Source: Thaumasiovibrio subtropicus
Lineage (GTDB): Bacteria > Pseudomonadota > Gammaproteobacteria > Enterobacterales > Vibrionaceae
Assembly: GCF_019703835.1 (NCBI RefSeq)
Contig: NZ_AP023054.1
Span: forward strand, 496,001 to 560,000
Direction: 5' to 3'
Length of the DNA: 64,000 nucleotides
The position numbers were made by a program, and so were the translations under genes. Under the pieces are notes generated by a model. The model saw only the letters and a program-made list of their open reading frames with translations. It did not search any database and had not been told where the DNA came from. This document shows, in pieces, positions 8,824-16,990 of this stretch. Position 1 is the first letter of the stretch. Every line of letters begins with the position of its first letter.

Positions 8824-9750
8824 ATGAAAGCACTTGAAATATCAAATTTGAACAAAACGTACGCTGGTGGCTTTCAGGCATTAAAATCGCTCTCTTTGAC
8901 GGTAGAAGAAGGGGACTTTTATGCACTGTTAGGCCCAAATGGTGCCGGAAAATCAACGACTATCGGGATTATTAGCTCACTCGTCAATAAGACCACAGGT
9001 AAAGTGCGGGTTTTTGGGTACGACATAGATACAGACCTTGTTGCCGCTAAACAGCACATTGGCTTAGTCCCTCAAGAATTCAACTTTAATCAGTTTGAAA
9101 CGGTAGAGCAGATTGTTATCAATCAAGCGGGGTATTACGGTGTCGACCGGAATGAAGCGCGCCTTCGTGCTCACAAGTACCTTTCAAAGTTGGATTTGTG
9201 GGAAAAACGTGAAGAACGCGCAAGAAACCTCTCTGGTGGCATGAAGCGCCGATTAATGATTGCCCGAGCGTTGATGCATGAGCCTAAGTTACTCATTTTG
9301 GATGAGCCAACTGCGGGTGTCGACATCGAGTTGCGCCGCTCGATGTGGGAATTTCTGCGAGAGATCAATCAAGAGCAAGGGATTACCATTATTTTGACCA
9401 CGCACTACCTTGAAGAGGCGGAAATGCTGTGTCGCAATATCGGTATTATTAGCAAAGGCGAAATCATTGAAGATACATCGATGAAAGCGCTACTTGGAAA
9501 GCTGCAAGTCGAAACCTTTGTGTTGGATATCTATTTGAATGGCAGGGAGCCTGTTCTACAAGGTGTCGATATGCGTGTGATTGATGATCACACTATCGAG
9601 GTCGATGTACCGAAAGAAGCGGGGTTGAACTCAGTCTTCATGCAGCTGACCGCACAGGATTTCACAGTCTATTCGATGCGGAACAAAGCTAATCGATTAG
9701 AAGAGTTGTTTGTTTCACTTATTCAAGAGAGTCAGGAGGCATCATCATGA
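8824..9750 (+). CDS. yadG: ABC transporter ATP-binding protein YadG
   Basis: A 308-residue ABC-2 type ATPase that closely follows E. coli YadG. It has Walker [10 protein letters not shown], signature LSGGMKRR, Walker [13 protein letters not shown] and the family-typical H-loop [14 protein letters not shown]. The start at 8824 ([13 protein letters not shown]) matches the family; an in-frame ATG at 8800 is possible but would add eight unconserved residues. It overlaps yadH by 4 bp and forms an exporter with it. The substrate of YadGH is not known. The can-yadGH neighbourhood is the same as in E. coli. Confidence 0.92.
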   Translation: MKALEISNLNKTYAGGFQALKSLSLTVEEGDFYALLGPNGAGKSTTIGIISSLVNKTTGKVRVFGYDIDTDLVAAKQHIGLVPQEFNFNQFETVEQIVINQAGYYGVDRNEARLRAHKYLSKLDLWEKREERARNLSGGMKRRLMIARALMHEPKLLILDEPTAGVDIELRRSMWEFLREINQEQGITIILTTHYLEEAEMLCRNIGIISKGEIIEDTSMKALLGKLQVETFVLDIYLNGREPVLQGVDMRVIDDHTIEVDVPKEAGLNSVFMQLTAQDFTVYSMRNKANRLEELFVSLIQESQEASS

Positions 9751-10517
9751 CACAGCAGTTTTGGGTCGCGTTTAAAAGCCTCGTTATCAAAGAGATTTAT
9801 CGTTTCTCTCGGATTTGGGTACAAACGTTAGTGCCACCAGCGATCACGATGACACTCTATTTTATCATCTTCGGCAACTTGATCGGCAGCCGTATTGGTG
9901 AAATGGGAGGCTTCAGTTACATGGAGTACATTGTGCCTGGCCTAATCATGATGTCGGTCATTACCAACTCCTACTCCAATGTGGCTTCATCGTTTTTCAG
10001 TGCGAAGTTCCAGCGCAACATTGAAGAACTGCTGGTCGCGCCTGTGCCCAATCACATCATCATTTTAGGTTATATTGCCGGTGGCGTGGCACGTGGCCTT
10101 GCCGTCGGCGTCATTGTTACTTGTGTGTCGTTGTTGTTTGTTGATCTTACCGTATCGAGTTGGTTGATTATTTTCTCGACGGTATTGATGACTTCCGTGG
10201 TCTTTTCGTTGGGCGGATTGATCAATGCGGTATTTGCGAAGACTTTCGATGATATCAGTATCATACCTACCTTTGTGCTGACCCCTCTGACTTACCTAGG
10301 CGGGGTGTTTTACTCGATCAGCTTATTACCGGAGTTCTGGCAGGGGGTATCGCAGATTAATCCTATCGTGTACATGGTCAATGCGTTCCGCTACGGTTTC
10401 TTAGGTGTGTCTGATGTGGCGATTAGCACCTCGTTCGGCGTACTGACGCTGTTTGTGATTGCGCTATACAGTATCGCTTATCGCCTAGTTTCAACTGGAA
10501 CAGGGTTACGTAGCTAA
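9747..10517 (+). CDS. yadH: ABC-2 type transporter permease YadH
   Basis: A 256-residue inner-membrane protein with about six hydrophobic segments and the ABC-2 permease pattern (FSGAKF-like FFSAKFQRNIEELLVAP, and TPLTYLGGVFYS near the C-terminus). It pairs with YadG; the ATGA overlap implies coupled translation. The transported molecule is unknown. Confidence 0.92.
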   Translation: MTQQFWVAFKSLVIKEIYRFSRIWVQTLVPPAITMTLYFIIFGNLIGSRIGEMGGFSYMEYIVPGLIMMSVITNSYSNVASSFFSAKFQRNIEELLVAPVPNHIIILGYIAGGVARGLAVGVIVTCVSLLFVDLTVSSWLIIFSTVLMTSVVFSLGGLINAVFAKTFDDISIIPTFVLTPLTYLGGVFYSISLLPEFWQGVSQINPIVYMVNAFRYGFLGVSDVAISTSFGVLTLFVIALYSIAYRLVSTGTGLRS

Positions 10518-10530
10518 GGGTTGTGGACAA

Positions 10531-10558
10531 TAAAAAAGGGCCGAGAGGCCCTTTTTTA
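10531..10558. terminator. Bidirectional terminator between yadH and srmB
   Basis: AAAAAAGGGCC / GGCCCTTTTTT with a GAGA tetraloop, placed between the convergent genes yadH and srmB. Confidence 0.9.
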
Positions 10559-10565
10559 TTGGATG

Positions 10566-11792
10566 TTAGCTGCTTTTCTTCGCTTTACGCGCAGCACCTG
10601 GCATCGGCTTTTTCTTCTTTTTCTTGACCGCAAATGCCGGTTTTTTATGTTTCGGCTTCATCTCTTCGACAAAGCGCTCTTTAACGGGCTCTTTCATATA
10701 GCGGCCGATGCGTTCCATCATTGCTTGATCGTGAGCTTCGACTAGCGACACGGCTGAGCCCTTTTTACCTGCTCGTGCTGTGCGACCAATACGGTGAAGA
10801 TAAACGTCAGCAGTACGTGGTAGATCAAAGTTGATCACATGGCTGATATCGGGGATATCAATACCGCGCGCAGCGACATCGGTAGCGAGCATAATGTTCA
10901 CTTTCCCTGATTTGAAGCGCTCAATGGTATTGTTTCGCGCACTTTGTGCCATCTCACCTTGAAGCCAGCAACATGGGATTTGCATCGAGTCGAGTTTTTC
11001 ACGCAACTCTGCTAATCGCTCACGGGTTTTTAAGAAGATGATGGTTCGTTCAGATTCATCGCTCTTCAACACGTGCTCAAGCAACTGAATCTTGTGATCC
11101 ATATCGTCACAGCGATAGTACCACTGGTGAATTTTCTTGCGCTCACGACGTGAAGGGCTCGCTTCAATACGCTCAGGCTCATTTAACAGATCTTCGGTAA
11201 AGCCGTGTACCCCTTTGCCTTCAAGTGTCGCAGAGAAAAGCAAGGTTTGACGGCGCCAGCGGCATTCGTGAGAGAGCTTGTCAACAATCGGCCCAAAGCC
11301 CATGTCGAGCATACGGTCAGCTTCGTCGAGGACAAGGCATTCAATGGCGCGGCAATCAAAGCGCTCAGCATTGATGTACTCCATCAAGCGTCCCGGTGTG
11401 GCGACGACAAGATCTTGTGTCTTGCCTAAAATCTCAGCGTGCTCGTCGTAAGAGATACCACCTGTGATGGTAAACACTTTCAGGTCGGTATTTGCTGCCA
11501 GTTCTCGCGCTTCATCCGCGATCTGGATTGCGAGCTCGCGGGTTGGCGTCAAGATCAATACACGCGCAGGTCCGGGTTTACGACGTGGGAAGTCGATTAA
11601 GTGTTGTAATGTCGGTAGCAAAAAAGCAGCCGTTTTACCGGTGCCAGTAGGTGCTGAAGCCAACACATCCAGTCCGTCCATGGCGGCAGGGATCGCTTTC
11701 GCTTGAATTTCTGTCGGTCGCGAATACCCTTTTGTTTCAATTGCAGCAAGCAGATCTACATCGAGATCCAGCTCTGAAAAGGTTCTTACCAC
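10566..11792 (-). CDS. srmB: ATP-dependent RNA helicase SrmB
   Basis: A 408-residue DEAD-box helicase. The Q-motif region (FSELDLD...GYSRPTEIQ), motif I APTGTGKTAAF, motif II VLDEADRMLD, motif III SAT, and motif VI HRIGRTARAG are all visible. The C-terminal tail is lysine-rich (KPAFAVKKKKKK), as in SrmB, which assists early 50S ribosome assembly. It lies next to trmN6; in E. coli the same two genes (srmB and yfiC) are adjacent but divergent, while here both are on the minus strand. RhlE is the main alternative and is less likely given the neighbour. Confidence 0.9.
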   Translation of the reverse strand: MVRTFSELDLDVDLLAAIETKGYSRPTEIQAKAIPAAMDGLDVLASAPTGTGKTAAFLLPTLQHLIDFPRRKPGPARVLILTPTRELAIQIADEARELAANTDLKVFTITGGISYDEHAEILGKTQDLVVATPGRLMEYINAERFDCRAIECLVLDEADRMLDMGFGPIVDKLSHECRWRRQTLLFSATLEGKGVHGFTEDLLNEPERIEASPSRRERKKIHQWYYRCDDMDHKIQLLEHVLKSDESERTIIFLKTRERLAELREKLDSMQIPCCWLQGEMAQSARNNTIERFKSGKVNIMLATDVAARGIDIPDISHVINFDLPRTADVYLHRIGRTARAGKKGSAVSLVEAHDQAMMERIGRYMKEPVKERFVEEMKPKHKKPAFAVKKKKKKPMPGAARKAKKSS

Positions 11793-11856
11793 GTCGTTTC
11801 TCCGGACTTAATCGGTACTCAATTTACAAGGGGCGAGATTATATACTCAAGTCTGC

Positions 11857-12624
11857 TTAAGATACAGGATCATCCGAGCTATCGATATCGATCTTTGTAC
11901 TCTGGTGATCAGGTGACGTCATATTGAGGTAGAAAGGCCAGGTTAAGGCCGTGAACGCGTCGCTGTATCCGTCGCCTTCATGAATGATCAACTGGCTAAC
12001 GTCGCATGACATCTCTGTGGGCGATAACGATAAGAGTAGTCGGCTGACAGGTTTGCGGATCGTTGTTTTAACGTCACAGCGCCGCACACAAAAAAGCGCA
12101 TGCTCAGGGAGCGAGGTCAGTAACTGCTCGCCTTCAACCTTAGGCAATATCAGGTGTGCCTCATCGCGTGGTCTCAACATGGCAGCGATGCAAGTGAGGA
12201 GATCTTGATGGCTGAAGTGCTCGGTGTGACGAGCGACGGCGCGTCCCGCCTTGATGGATGTCTCTCCACTGTTGAAGTAGGGTGGATTACAAATAATACT
12301 GCCCGAGGTTTGATTGTGATTGGAATTCATCCAGTATCGAATGTCTTGATGGTATACGGTAATTCGACGAGACCAAGGGCTGTTGAGCGCGTTTTTCGTT
12401 GCCTGCTCTGCCGCCTCTGCATCCAGTTCAATCGCACTGATCTTTGCTTCTGGGCAGCGCTGTGCACTCATTAAGGCAAGTAGTCCACTCCCCGTACCGA
12501 TATCTATAATGTGGCCCTTTTCAGGCAAAGGAGCCCAAGCGCCGAGTAAAATCCCATCTGTGCTGACAGGCATTCCACACTTAGTGTGATCGACGGCGAA
12601 CTGCTTAAATTGAAAAACTTGCAT
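11857..12624 (-). CDS. trmN6: tRNA1(Val) (adenine(37)-N6)-methyltransferase
   Basis: A 255-residue class I SAM methyltransferase. The SAM-binding motif DIGTGSG is at residues 41-47 and the N6-adenine catalytic motif NPPY at 113-116. The N-terminal FKQFAVDHTKCGMPVSTDGILLGAW is diagnostic of the YfiC/TrmN6 family, which modifies A37 of tRNA1-Val. The last 20 residues (SPDHQSTKIDIDSSDDPVS) are acidic and probably not conserved. It lies 64 bp upstream of srmB on the same strand. Confidence 0.9.
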   Translation of the reverse strand: MQVFQFKQFAVDHTKCGMPVSTDGILLGAWAPLPEKGHIIDIGTGSGLLALMSAQRCPEAKISAIELDAEAAEQATKNALNSPWSRRITVYHQDIRYWMNSNHNQTSGSIICNPPYFNSGETSIKAGRAVARHTEHFSHQDLLTCIAAMLRPRDEAHLILPKVEGEQLLTSLPEHALFCVRRCDVKTTIRKPVSRLLLSLSPTEMSCDVSQLIIHEGDGYSDAFTALTWPFYLNMTSPDHQSTKIDIDSSDDPVS

Positions 12625-12961
12625 CTATCTGTCTATGTATGTTGTCTTTAGTGTTTGTTTTTGTGAATTTACCGTATATTTTTGTTTTATTCTTTTGTGA
12701 ATAATTCAATTAAAGCAATTTATCATTACTTTAATGTGGCTAAAACCTTAAAATTGGTCATATATTCTAGTTTTTGGCATTAGAGCCAAACATAATGGTG
12801 TTTTAGCCTGCGCTATTGCAAGTTTATGACTGATTGTTCATTATGCTGCCAATGATCTCTTTGCTAGTTGAAAATTTTTTGTCCTACTTGTGACTATTCC
12901 TTTGCAACATGCTGGAGATGCTCAACACAATAAAACAGCTTCAAATATAAAGGATATTGTT
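12625..12961. other. Intergenic region between trmN6 and brnQ
   Basis: 337 bp, AT-rich, between two divergent genes. I see no convincing promoter pair. A 16-codon reading frame at 12843-12893 rich in Leu, Ile and Val sits upstream of brnQ but lacks a ribosome-binding site. Confidence 0.5.
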
Positions 12962-14275
12962 GTGAAAAAATCACTCAGTATGACGGATGTCTTTGCGTTA
13001 GGCTTTATGACCTTCGCATTTTTCTTGGGAGCAGGAAACATTATTTTCCCGCCTCAAGCTGGCCAACTTGCGGGTGACAACCTGCTAGCTGCGACACTGG
13101 GCTTTCTCTCTACCGGTGTAAGTTTACCGCTTATTGCAATTATTGCCGTTGCGGTTGCGGGCGGATGGGAAGGTTTGACGCGCGACTTACCTAGCAAAGT
13201 CGCGACGCTATTAGCTGTGACTATCTTTATTGTTATTGGTCCAGCATTTGCGGCACCGCGTGCGGGGCTTGTTGCTTATGAGATGGGCGTGAAACCTTTC
13301 ATTGCTGATGCGGGTCAGTTGAGCCTGACGCTGTTCTCAGTCGTATTCTTTACGATTGCGCTTTTCTTATCTCGTTCGCGCGGTAACCTGGTTGATATGG
13401 TAGGTAAGTTCCTGACGCCTATCCTATTTTTGGCGCTGATTGCACTTGCGGTAACAGTGGTGGTTAACCCTCAGGGTGATATCGTTGCAGCGCAAGGCGC
13501 TTACATTGATATGCCTTTCATTACTGGCTTTGTTGAAGGCTACAACACCTTAGATGCAGTGGCTGCGTTACTGTTTGGTATGGTAATTGTGGATGCCGTA
13601 CGCAGTAAGGGTGTCAGTGACGAGAAAGCAACACGTAAATATCTTGTGATGGCGGGTCTCATCGCGGCGTCTGGTTTGGCGTTCGTTTATGTTTCTCTGT
13701 TCTACCTTGGGGCGACCAGTGTATCTATCGCACCTGAAGCGAGTAATGGCGGTGACATTCTTGCGATTTACGTCGCTGCACTCTATGGCCCAGCTGGCCA
13801 GAGCATTCTGTCATTGATTGTACTGCTTGCGTGTCTTACTACTGTCGTTGGCTTGATCAGTGCGTGTTCGGACTACTTCTGTAAACTGACTTCAATCACT
13901 TATGAAAACTGGGTCGTGATCCTCTCTGTTATCTGTTGTGTGGTGGCAAACGTCGGTCTTAATCAGTTGATCATCATCTCGCTACCTGCCCTGTTTGCAC
14001 TCTATCCCATCGCGATGGCACTAGTGATTTTGACGTTTGTGCGTCGCCTATTGCCAAACCCGGTACTTTCTTACCGTGTGGTGATGTTGGTTGCACTGTC
14101 GTTTAGCATGATTGACGCTGCAAAAGTTGCTGGTTTCAATGTGTCAGCATTCCGTGTTATTCCACTGTTTGATTATGGTATGGCTTGGTTAATGCCAACG
14201 GCAGCGGCGCTCGTATTGACCGTTATCTTTGGTAAGAAAACAGCGGTGACGGCGACCAAAACCGCAAAAGCATAA
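12962..14275 (+). CDS. brnQ: Branched-chain amino acid:cation symporter BrnQ
   Basis: A 437-residue LIVCS-family carrier with about twelve membrane segments. The N-terminal signature ALGFMTFAFFLGAGNIIFPP is the family hallmark. It takes up Leu, Ile and Val with Na+ or H+. The start was set at a GTG (12962) that follows AAGGA by 7 nt and gives the usual N-terminus (VKKSLSMTDVFALG); a GTG at 12890 would add 24 residues without a Shine-Dalgarno. It is a single-gene unit with its own terminator. Confidence 0.9.
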   Translation: MKKSLSMTDVFALGFMTFAFFLGAGNIIFPPQAGQLAGDNLLAATLGFLSTGVSLPLIAIIAVAVAGGWEGLTRDLPSKVATLLAVTIFIVIGPAFAAPRAGLVAYEMGVKPFIADAGQLSLTLFSVVFFTIALFLSRSRGNLVDMVGKFLTPILFLALIALAVTVVVNPQGDIVAAQGAYIDMPFITGFVEGYNTLDAVAALLFGMVIVDAVRSKGVSDEKATRKYLVMAGLIAASGLAFVYVSLFYLGATSVSIAPEASNGGDILAIYVAALYGPAGQSILSLIVLLACLTTVVGLISACSDYFCKLTSITYENWVVILSVICCVVANVGLNQLIIISLPALFALYPIAMALVILTFVRRLLPNPVLSYRVVMLVALSFSMIDAAKVAGFNVSAFRVIPLFDYGMAWLMPTAAALVLTVIFGKKTAVTATKTAKA

Positions 14276-14301
14276 CGTGCTTGTTGCTTGAGTAGATAGT
14301 G

Positions 14302-14332
14302 AAAAGGGATGCCACATTGGCATCCCTTTTTT
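14302..14332 (+). terminator. Terminator of brnQ
   Basis: A 12-bp perfect stem AAAAGGGATGCC / GGCATCCCTTTT with a 5-base loop and a T-run. The A-rich left side may let it act for fldB on the minus strand too. Confidence 0.88.
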
Positions 14333-14361
14333 AGTCATGCGATAAGGAGGAGGTAAGGCGA

Positions 14362-14877
14362 CTACAGCTCGCTATACTCCAGCATGATCTGTTCACACCA
14401 ACTCGCAATACGTTCATCGCTGAGATCATACTGGCTATCTTCATCCAGTGCTAAACCGACGAACATACTTTTATCTTCGGTCAACGCTTTGGATGCGCTG
14501 AAGTCGTAGCCTTCATTAGGCCAGTAACCGATGATCTGTGCGCCACTCATGAGCAGGGCCTCATGCAGCATGCCCATCGCATCCAGGTACCATTCGCCGT
14601 AACCTTCTTGGTCTCCTAAGCCGAAGAGGGCGATGGCCTTGTCTTCTAGCTTCAGATTGTCGAGGTGACTCCAGATAGCTTCCCAGTCTTCTTGTAACTC
14701 ACCGAAGTCCCAAGTGGAAATCCCGAAGATCAGCAGATCGTAATCCTTGGTGAGGCTTAATGAGCTCTCTTTAACGTTGTGAATACTGACCAGATCTTCG
14801 CCTAGTGTGCTTCGGATCTTCTCAGCAGCCATTTCGGTGTAACACGTGGTTGAGCCATAGAATAGGCCAATCTTCAT
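14362..14877 (-). CDS. fldB: Flavodoxin FldB
   Basis: A 171-residue long-chain flavodoxin. The FMN phosphate loop [11 protein letters not shown] is at residues 8-18, and the aromatic FMN-stacking loops (STWDFGELQ and [12 protein letters not shown]) are visible. FldB is a low-potential electron carrier of the cytoplasm, SoxRS-induced in E. coli. The neighbour xerD and the order fldB / xerD-dsbC-recJ-prfB-lysS match E. coli and identify this copy as FldB rather than FldA. Confidence 0.92.
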   Translation of the reverse strand: MKIGLFYGSTTCYTEMAAEKIRSTLGEDLVSIHNVKESSLSLTKDYDLLIFGISTWDFGELQEDWEAIWSHLDNLKLEDKAIALFGLGDQEGYGEWYLDAMGMLHEALLMSGAQIIGYWPNEGYDFSASKALTEDKSMFVGLALDEDSQYDLSDERIASWCEQIMLEYSEL

Positions 14878-14910
14878 GCGTGAATTCCCTATATATCACT
14901 TTTGGTGGTT

Positions 14911-14938
14911 ACTATACTCAAGTCCATTCAATATGCAA
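14911..14938 (-). promoter_or_regulatory. Sigma-70 promoter for fldB
   Basis: On the minus strand, TTGCAT (14933-14938) and TATAGT (14911-14916) are spaced 16 bp apart, about 34 bp upstream of the fldB ATG. Confidence 0.55.
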
Positions 14939-15070
14939 TTTCGGAGGGGGAAATCGCCTCATGAACGCCTGTGTTTGACAAGGGAAAACCACGCTTTCAC
15001 CCGTTGACTTCGAACTCGCGTTGCTCAGTGGGCTGCTGAACCCGATATCTTGAGGTAGCTTGCGCATAAG

Positions 15071-15090
15071 TACTGTGTTTTAATACAGTA
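15071..15090 (+). promoter_or_regulatory. LexA (SOS) box upstream of xerD
   Basis: TACTGTGTTTTAATACAGTA has the required CTG-N10-CAG core, matches the 20-bp gammaproteobacterial LexA consensus at 16 positions, and its arms extend by a further G/C pair to 15070-15091. It ends 47 bp before the xerD start, where a promoter is expected. A second small palindrome (CTGGA-ATA-TCCAG) follows at 15096-15108. xerD is not a usual SOS gene. Confidence 0.6.
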
Positions 15091-15137
15091 CATATCTGGA
15101 ATATCCAGTAAACGACACCTAACGCTGGAGAGTTTTT

Positions 15138-16031
15138 TTGAGCGATCAACAACTATTAGAGCAATTTCTCGATGCGATGTGGATGGAGCGCGGTCTGGCG
15201 GATAATACCATCAGTGCTTATCGGCACGATCTCAGTACTTTTCTGACTTACCTAGAGAATAATCAGCTGACGCTCATGACCGTGGTTAGTGCCGATCTGG
15301 TGGGTTATCAAGCGTGGATGCAGAAAAAAGAGTATGAGCAGACCTCGAAAGCAAGAATGATTTCGGCGTTGAAGCGCGTGTTTCAATATCTTCATCGCGA
15401 AAAATTGCGCAATGATGATCCCAGTGCGCTATTGCAAAGCCCTAAATTACCCAAACGTTTGCCGAAAGATCTCACTGAAAGTGAAGTGGAAGCATTGCTC
15501 AACGCCCCTGATGAACGTGATCCGATAGAACTGCGTGATCGCGCTATGCTGGAACTGCTCTACGCGACTGGGCTGCGTGTGACGGAGTTAGTCAGTTTGA
15601 CCACAGAGAATGTCAGTTTGCGCCAAGGTGTGGTGCGTGTTGTTGGTAAAGGAAACAAAGAGCGTCTTGTTCCGATGGGGGAAGATGCCATCGATTGGAT
15701 GGAGCGGTTTTTACAACAAGGGCGACCGCAGCTCATGGGCGAGGTGAGTGGTGATGTCGTCTTTCCTAGTCGACGCGCTAAGCAGATGACACGGCAGACA
15801 TTTTGGCACAGAATCAAACATTACGCCCAACGTGCGAATATCGATAGTGATAGACTCTCGCCTCATGTTTTGCGTCATGCATTCGCGACTCACCTCCTCA
15901 ACTATGGGGCTGATTTGCGCGTTGTGCAGATGTTGTTGGGGCATAGTGACCTATCGACGACGCAAATCTATACCCATGTTGCAACCGAGCGTTTGAAGAA
16001 GCTTCACAGTGAGCACCATCCGCGTGCATAG
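15138..16031 (+). CDS. xerD: Site-specific tyrosine recombinase XerD (TTG start)
   Basis: A 297-residue tyrosine recombinase that, with XerC, resolves chromosome dimers at dif under FtsK control. All catalytic residues are present: Arg147, Lys171, His243, Arg246, His269 and nucleophile Tyr278. The C-terminal run TTQIYTHVATERLKKLH is XerD-like. The start is TTG (15138), supported by CTGGAG seven nt upstream and by family length. It is followed by dsbC, as in E. coli. Confidence 0.95.
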   Translation: MSDQQLLEQFLDAMWMERGLADNTISAYRHDLSTFLTYLENNQLTLMTVVSADLVGYQAWMQKKEYEQTSKARMISALKRVFQYLHREKLRNDDPSALLQSPKLPKRLPKDLTESEVEALLNAPDERDPIELRDRAMLELLYATGLRVTELVSLTTENVSLRQGVVRVVGKGNKERLVPMGEDAIDWMERFLQQGRPQLMGEVSGDVVFPSRRAKQMTRQTFWHRIKHYAQRANIDSDRLSPHVLRHAFATHLLNYGADLRVVQMLLGHSDLSTTQIYTHVATERLKKLHSEHHPRA

Positions 16032-16150
16032 CATGGACATTATGTGTTCATTTGGCTTCCATGCTTGCGATAAATAATTGCTCTGTATGCAACAAATCAT
16101 CAATATGAAGGTCTAGACTGTTTAGATTCCGATTCAAATAAGGACAACCC

Positions 16151-16900
16151 ATGCCAATTTTCCGTTCTTGTGCTGTTGCCTTGGCATTAGTATCAGCCTC
16201 TGTTGTCGCCTCACCAGAGCCAGCGCAATTACCAGAAACTGACGCGCCTGCAGTGCCATCGGCACTGACCGAAGCGGCGAAAAAATTGCAGCTTACTATC
16301 CAAGCCGCGGCTGATTCACCGATTGCCGGTCTTAAAGAGATCACCACTGATCGTGGTGTGTTTTACATGTCTGATGATGGTCAACACTTTCTCGCGGGCC
16401 ACTTGTTTGATTTGAGCGCTCAGCCGGTGAACTTGACTGAACGTCGTCAAGCGGAAGTGAATGTCTCGAAAATGGTTGAGATGGCAGATGAAATGATTGT
16501 CTACCCAGCCAAAGATGAGAAACATGTTGTCACTGTCTTTACCGATACCTCTTGTGGTTACTGCCGCAAAATGCATGAAGAGATGGCTGACTACAATAAT
16601 GCGGGTATTACGGTGCGTTACCTCGCGTTCCCACGGAGCGGTTTAAATGCAGGTAACTTTGGTCAATTGAGCGCCATTTGGTGCGCAGAGGATCAAATTG
16701 CCGCGATGGACGAAGCGAAAGCGGGCGGATTTAATCAATCTTCTACTGCTTGTGACACGTTAGTGCGCGGTCATTATGAGCTGGGTGTCCAAATGGGGAT
16801 TCGTGGGACCCCAGCCATTATCTTGGAAGACGGTAATGTGATTCCGGGATATCAGCCTGCTGGACGTTTGCTACAGACACTAGAGCAGAATCCGGGCTAA
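16151..16900 (+). CDS. dsbC: Thiol:disulfide isomerase DsbC
   Basis: A 249-residue periplasmic protein with a signal peptide (MPIFRSCAVALALVSASVVA). The mature form has an N-terminal dimerisation domain and a thioredoxin fold with the active site CGYC (Cys135 and Cys138). A second cysteine pair (IWCAEDQ and TACDTL) matches the structural disulfide of DsbC, and the cis-proline loop is RGTPAI. It reshuffles wrong disulfides and is kept reduced by DsbD. It lies 119 bp after xerD and before a terminator. Confidence 0.93.
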   Translation: MPIFRSCAVALALVSASVVASPEPAQLPETDAPAVPSALTEAAKKLQLTIQAAADSPIAGLKEITTDRGVFYMSDDGQHFLAGHLFDLSAQPVNLTERRQAEVNVSKMVEMADEMIVYPAKDEKHVVTVFTDTSCGYCRKMHEEMADYNNAGITVRYLAFPRSGLNAGNFGQLSAIWCAEDQIAAMDEAKAGGFNQSSTACDTLVRGHYELGVQMGIRGTPAIILEDGNVIPGYQPAGRLLQTLEQNPG

Positions 16901-16952
16901 GCGCGGATTTTCCCCTTCGCAGTGGTTTTGCTGTCGGATACGATAGGATAAG

Positions 16953-16980
16953 ATGCCCGTTCTAAGGAACGGGCATTTTT
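16953..16980 (+). terminator. Terminator between dsbC and recJ
   Basis: A perfect 10-bp stem ATGCCCGTTC / GAACGGGCAT with a TAAG loop and T-run, ending 11 bp before recJ. recJ must therefore rely on readthrough or a start inside this short gap. Confidence 0.85.
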
Positions 16981-16990
16981 GTAGATAACT

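Noticed and set aside
12843..12893. 16-codon frame MLPMISLLVENFLSYL upstream of brnQ, like a branched-chain leader peptide
   Set aside because: No Shine-Dalgarno and no terminator/antiterminator structure between it and brnQ; the composition may be chance in AT-rich DNA.
16048..16347. 99-codon minus-strand frame over the dsbC start
   Set aside because: Shadow of the dsbC signal-peptide region; no ribosome-binding site or domain.
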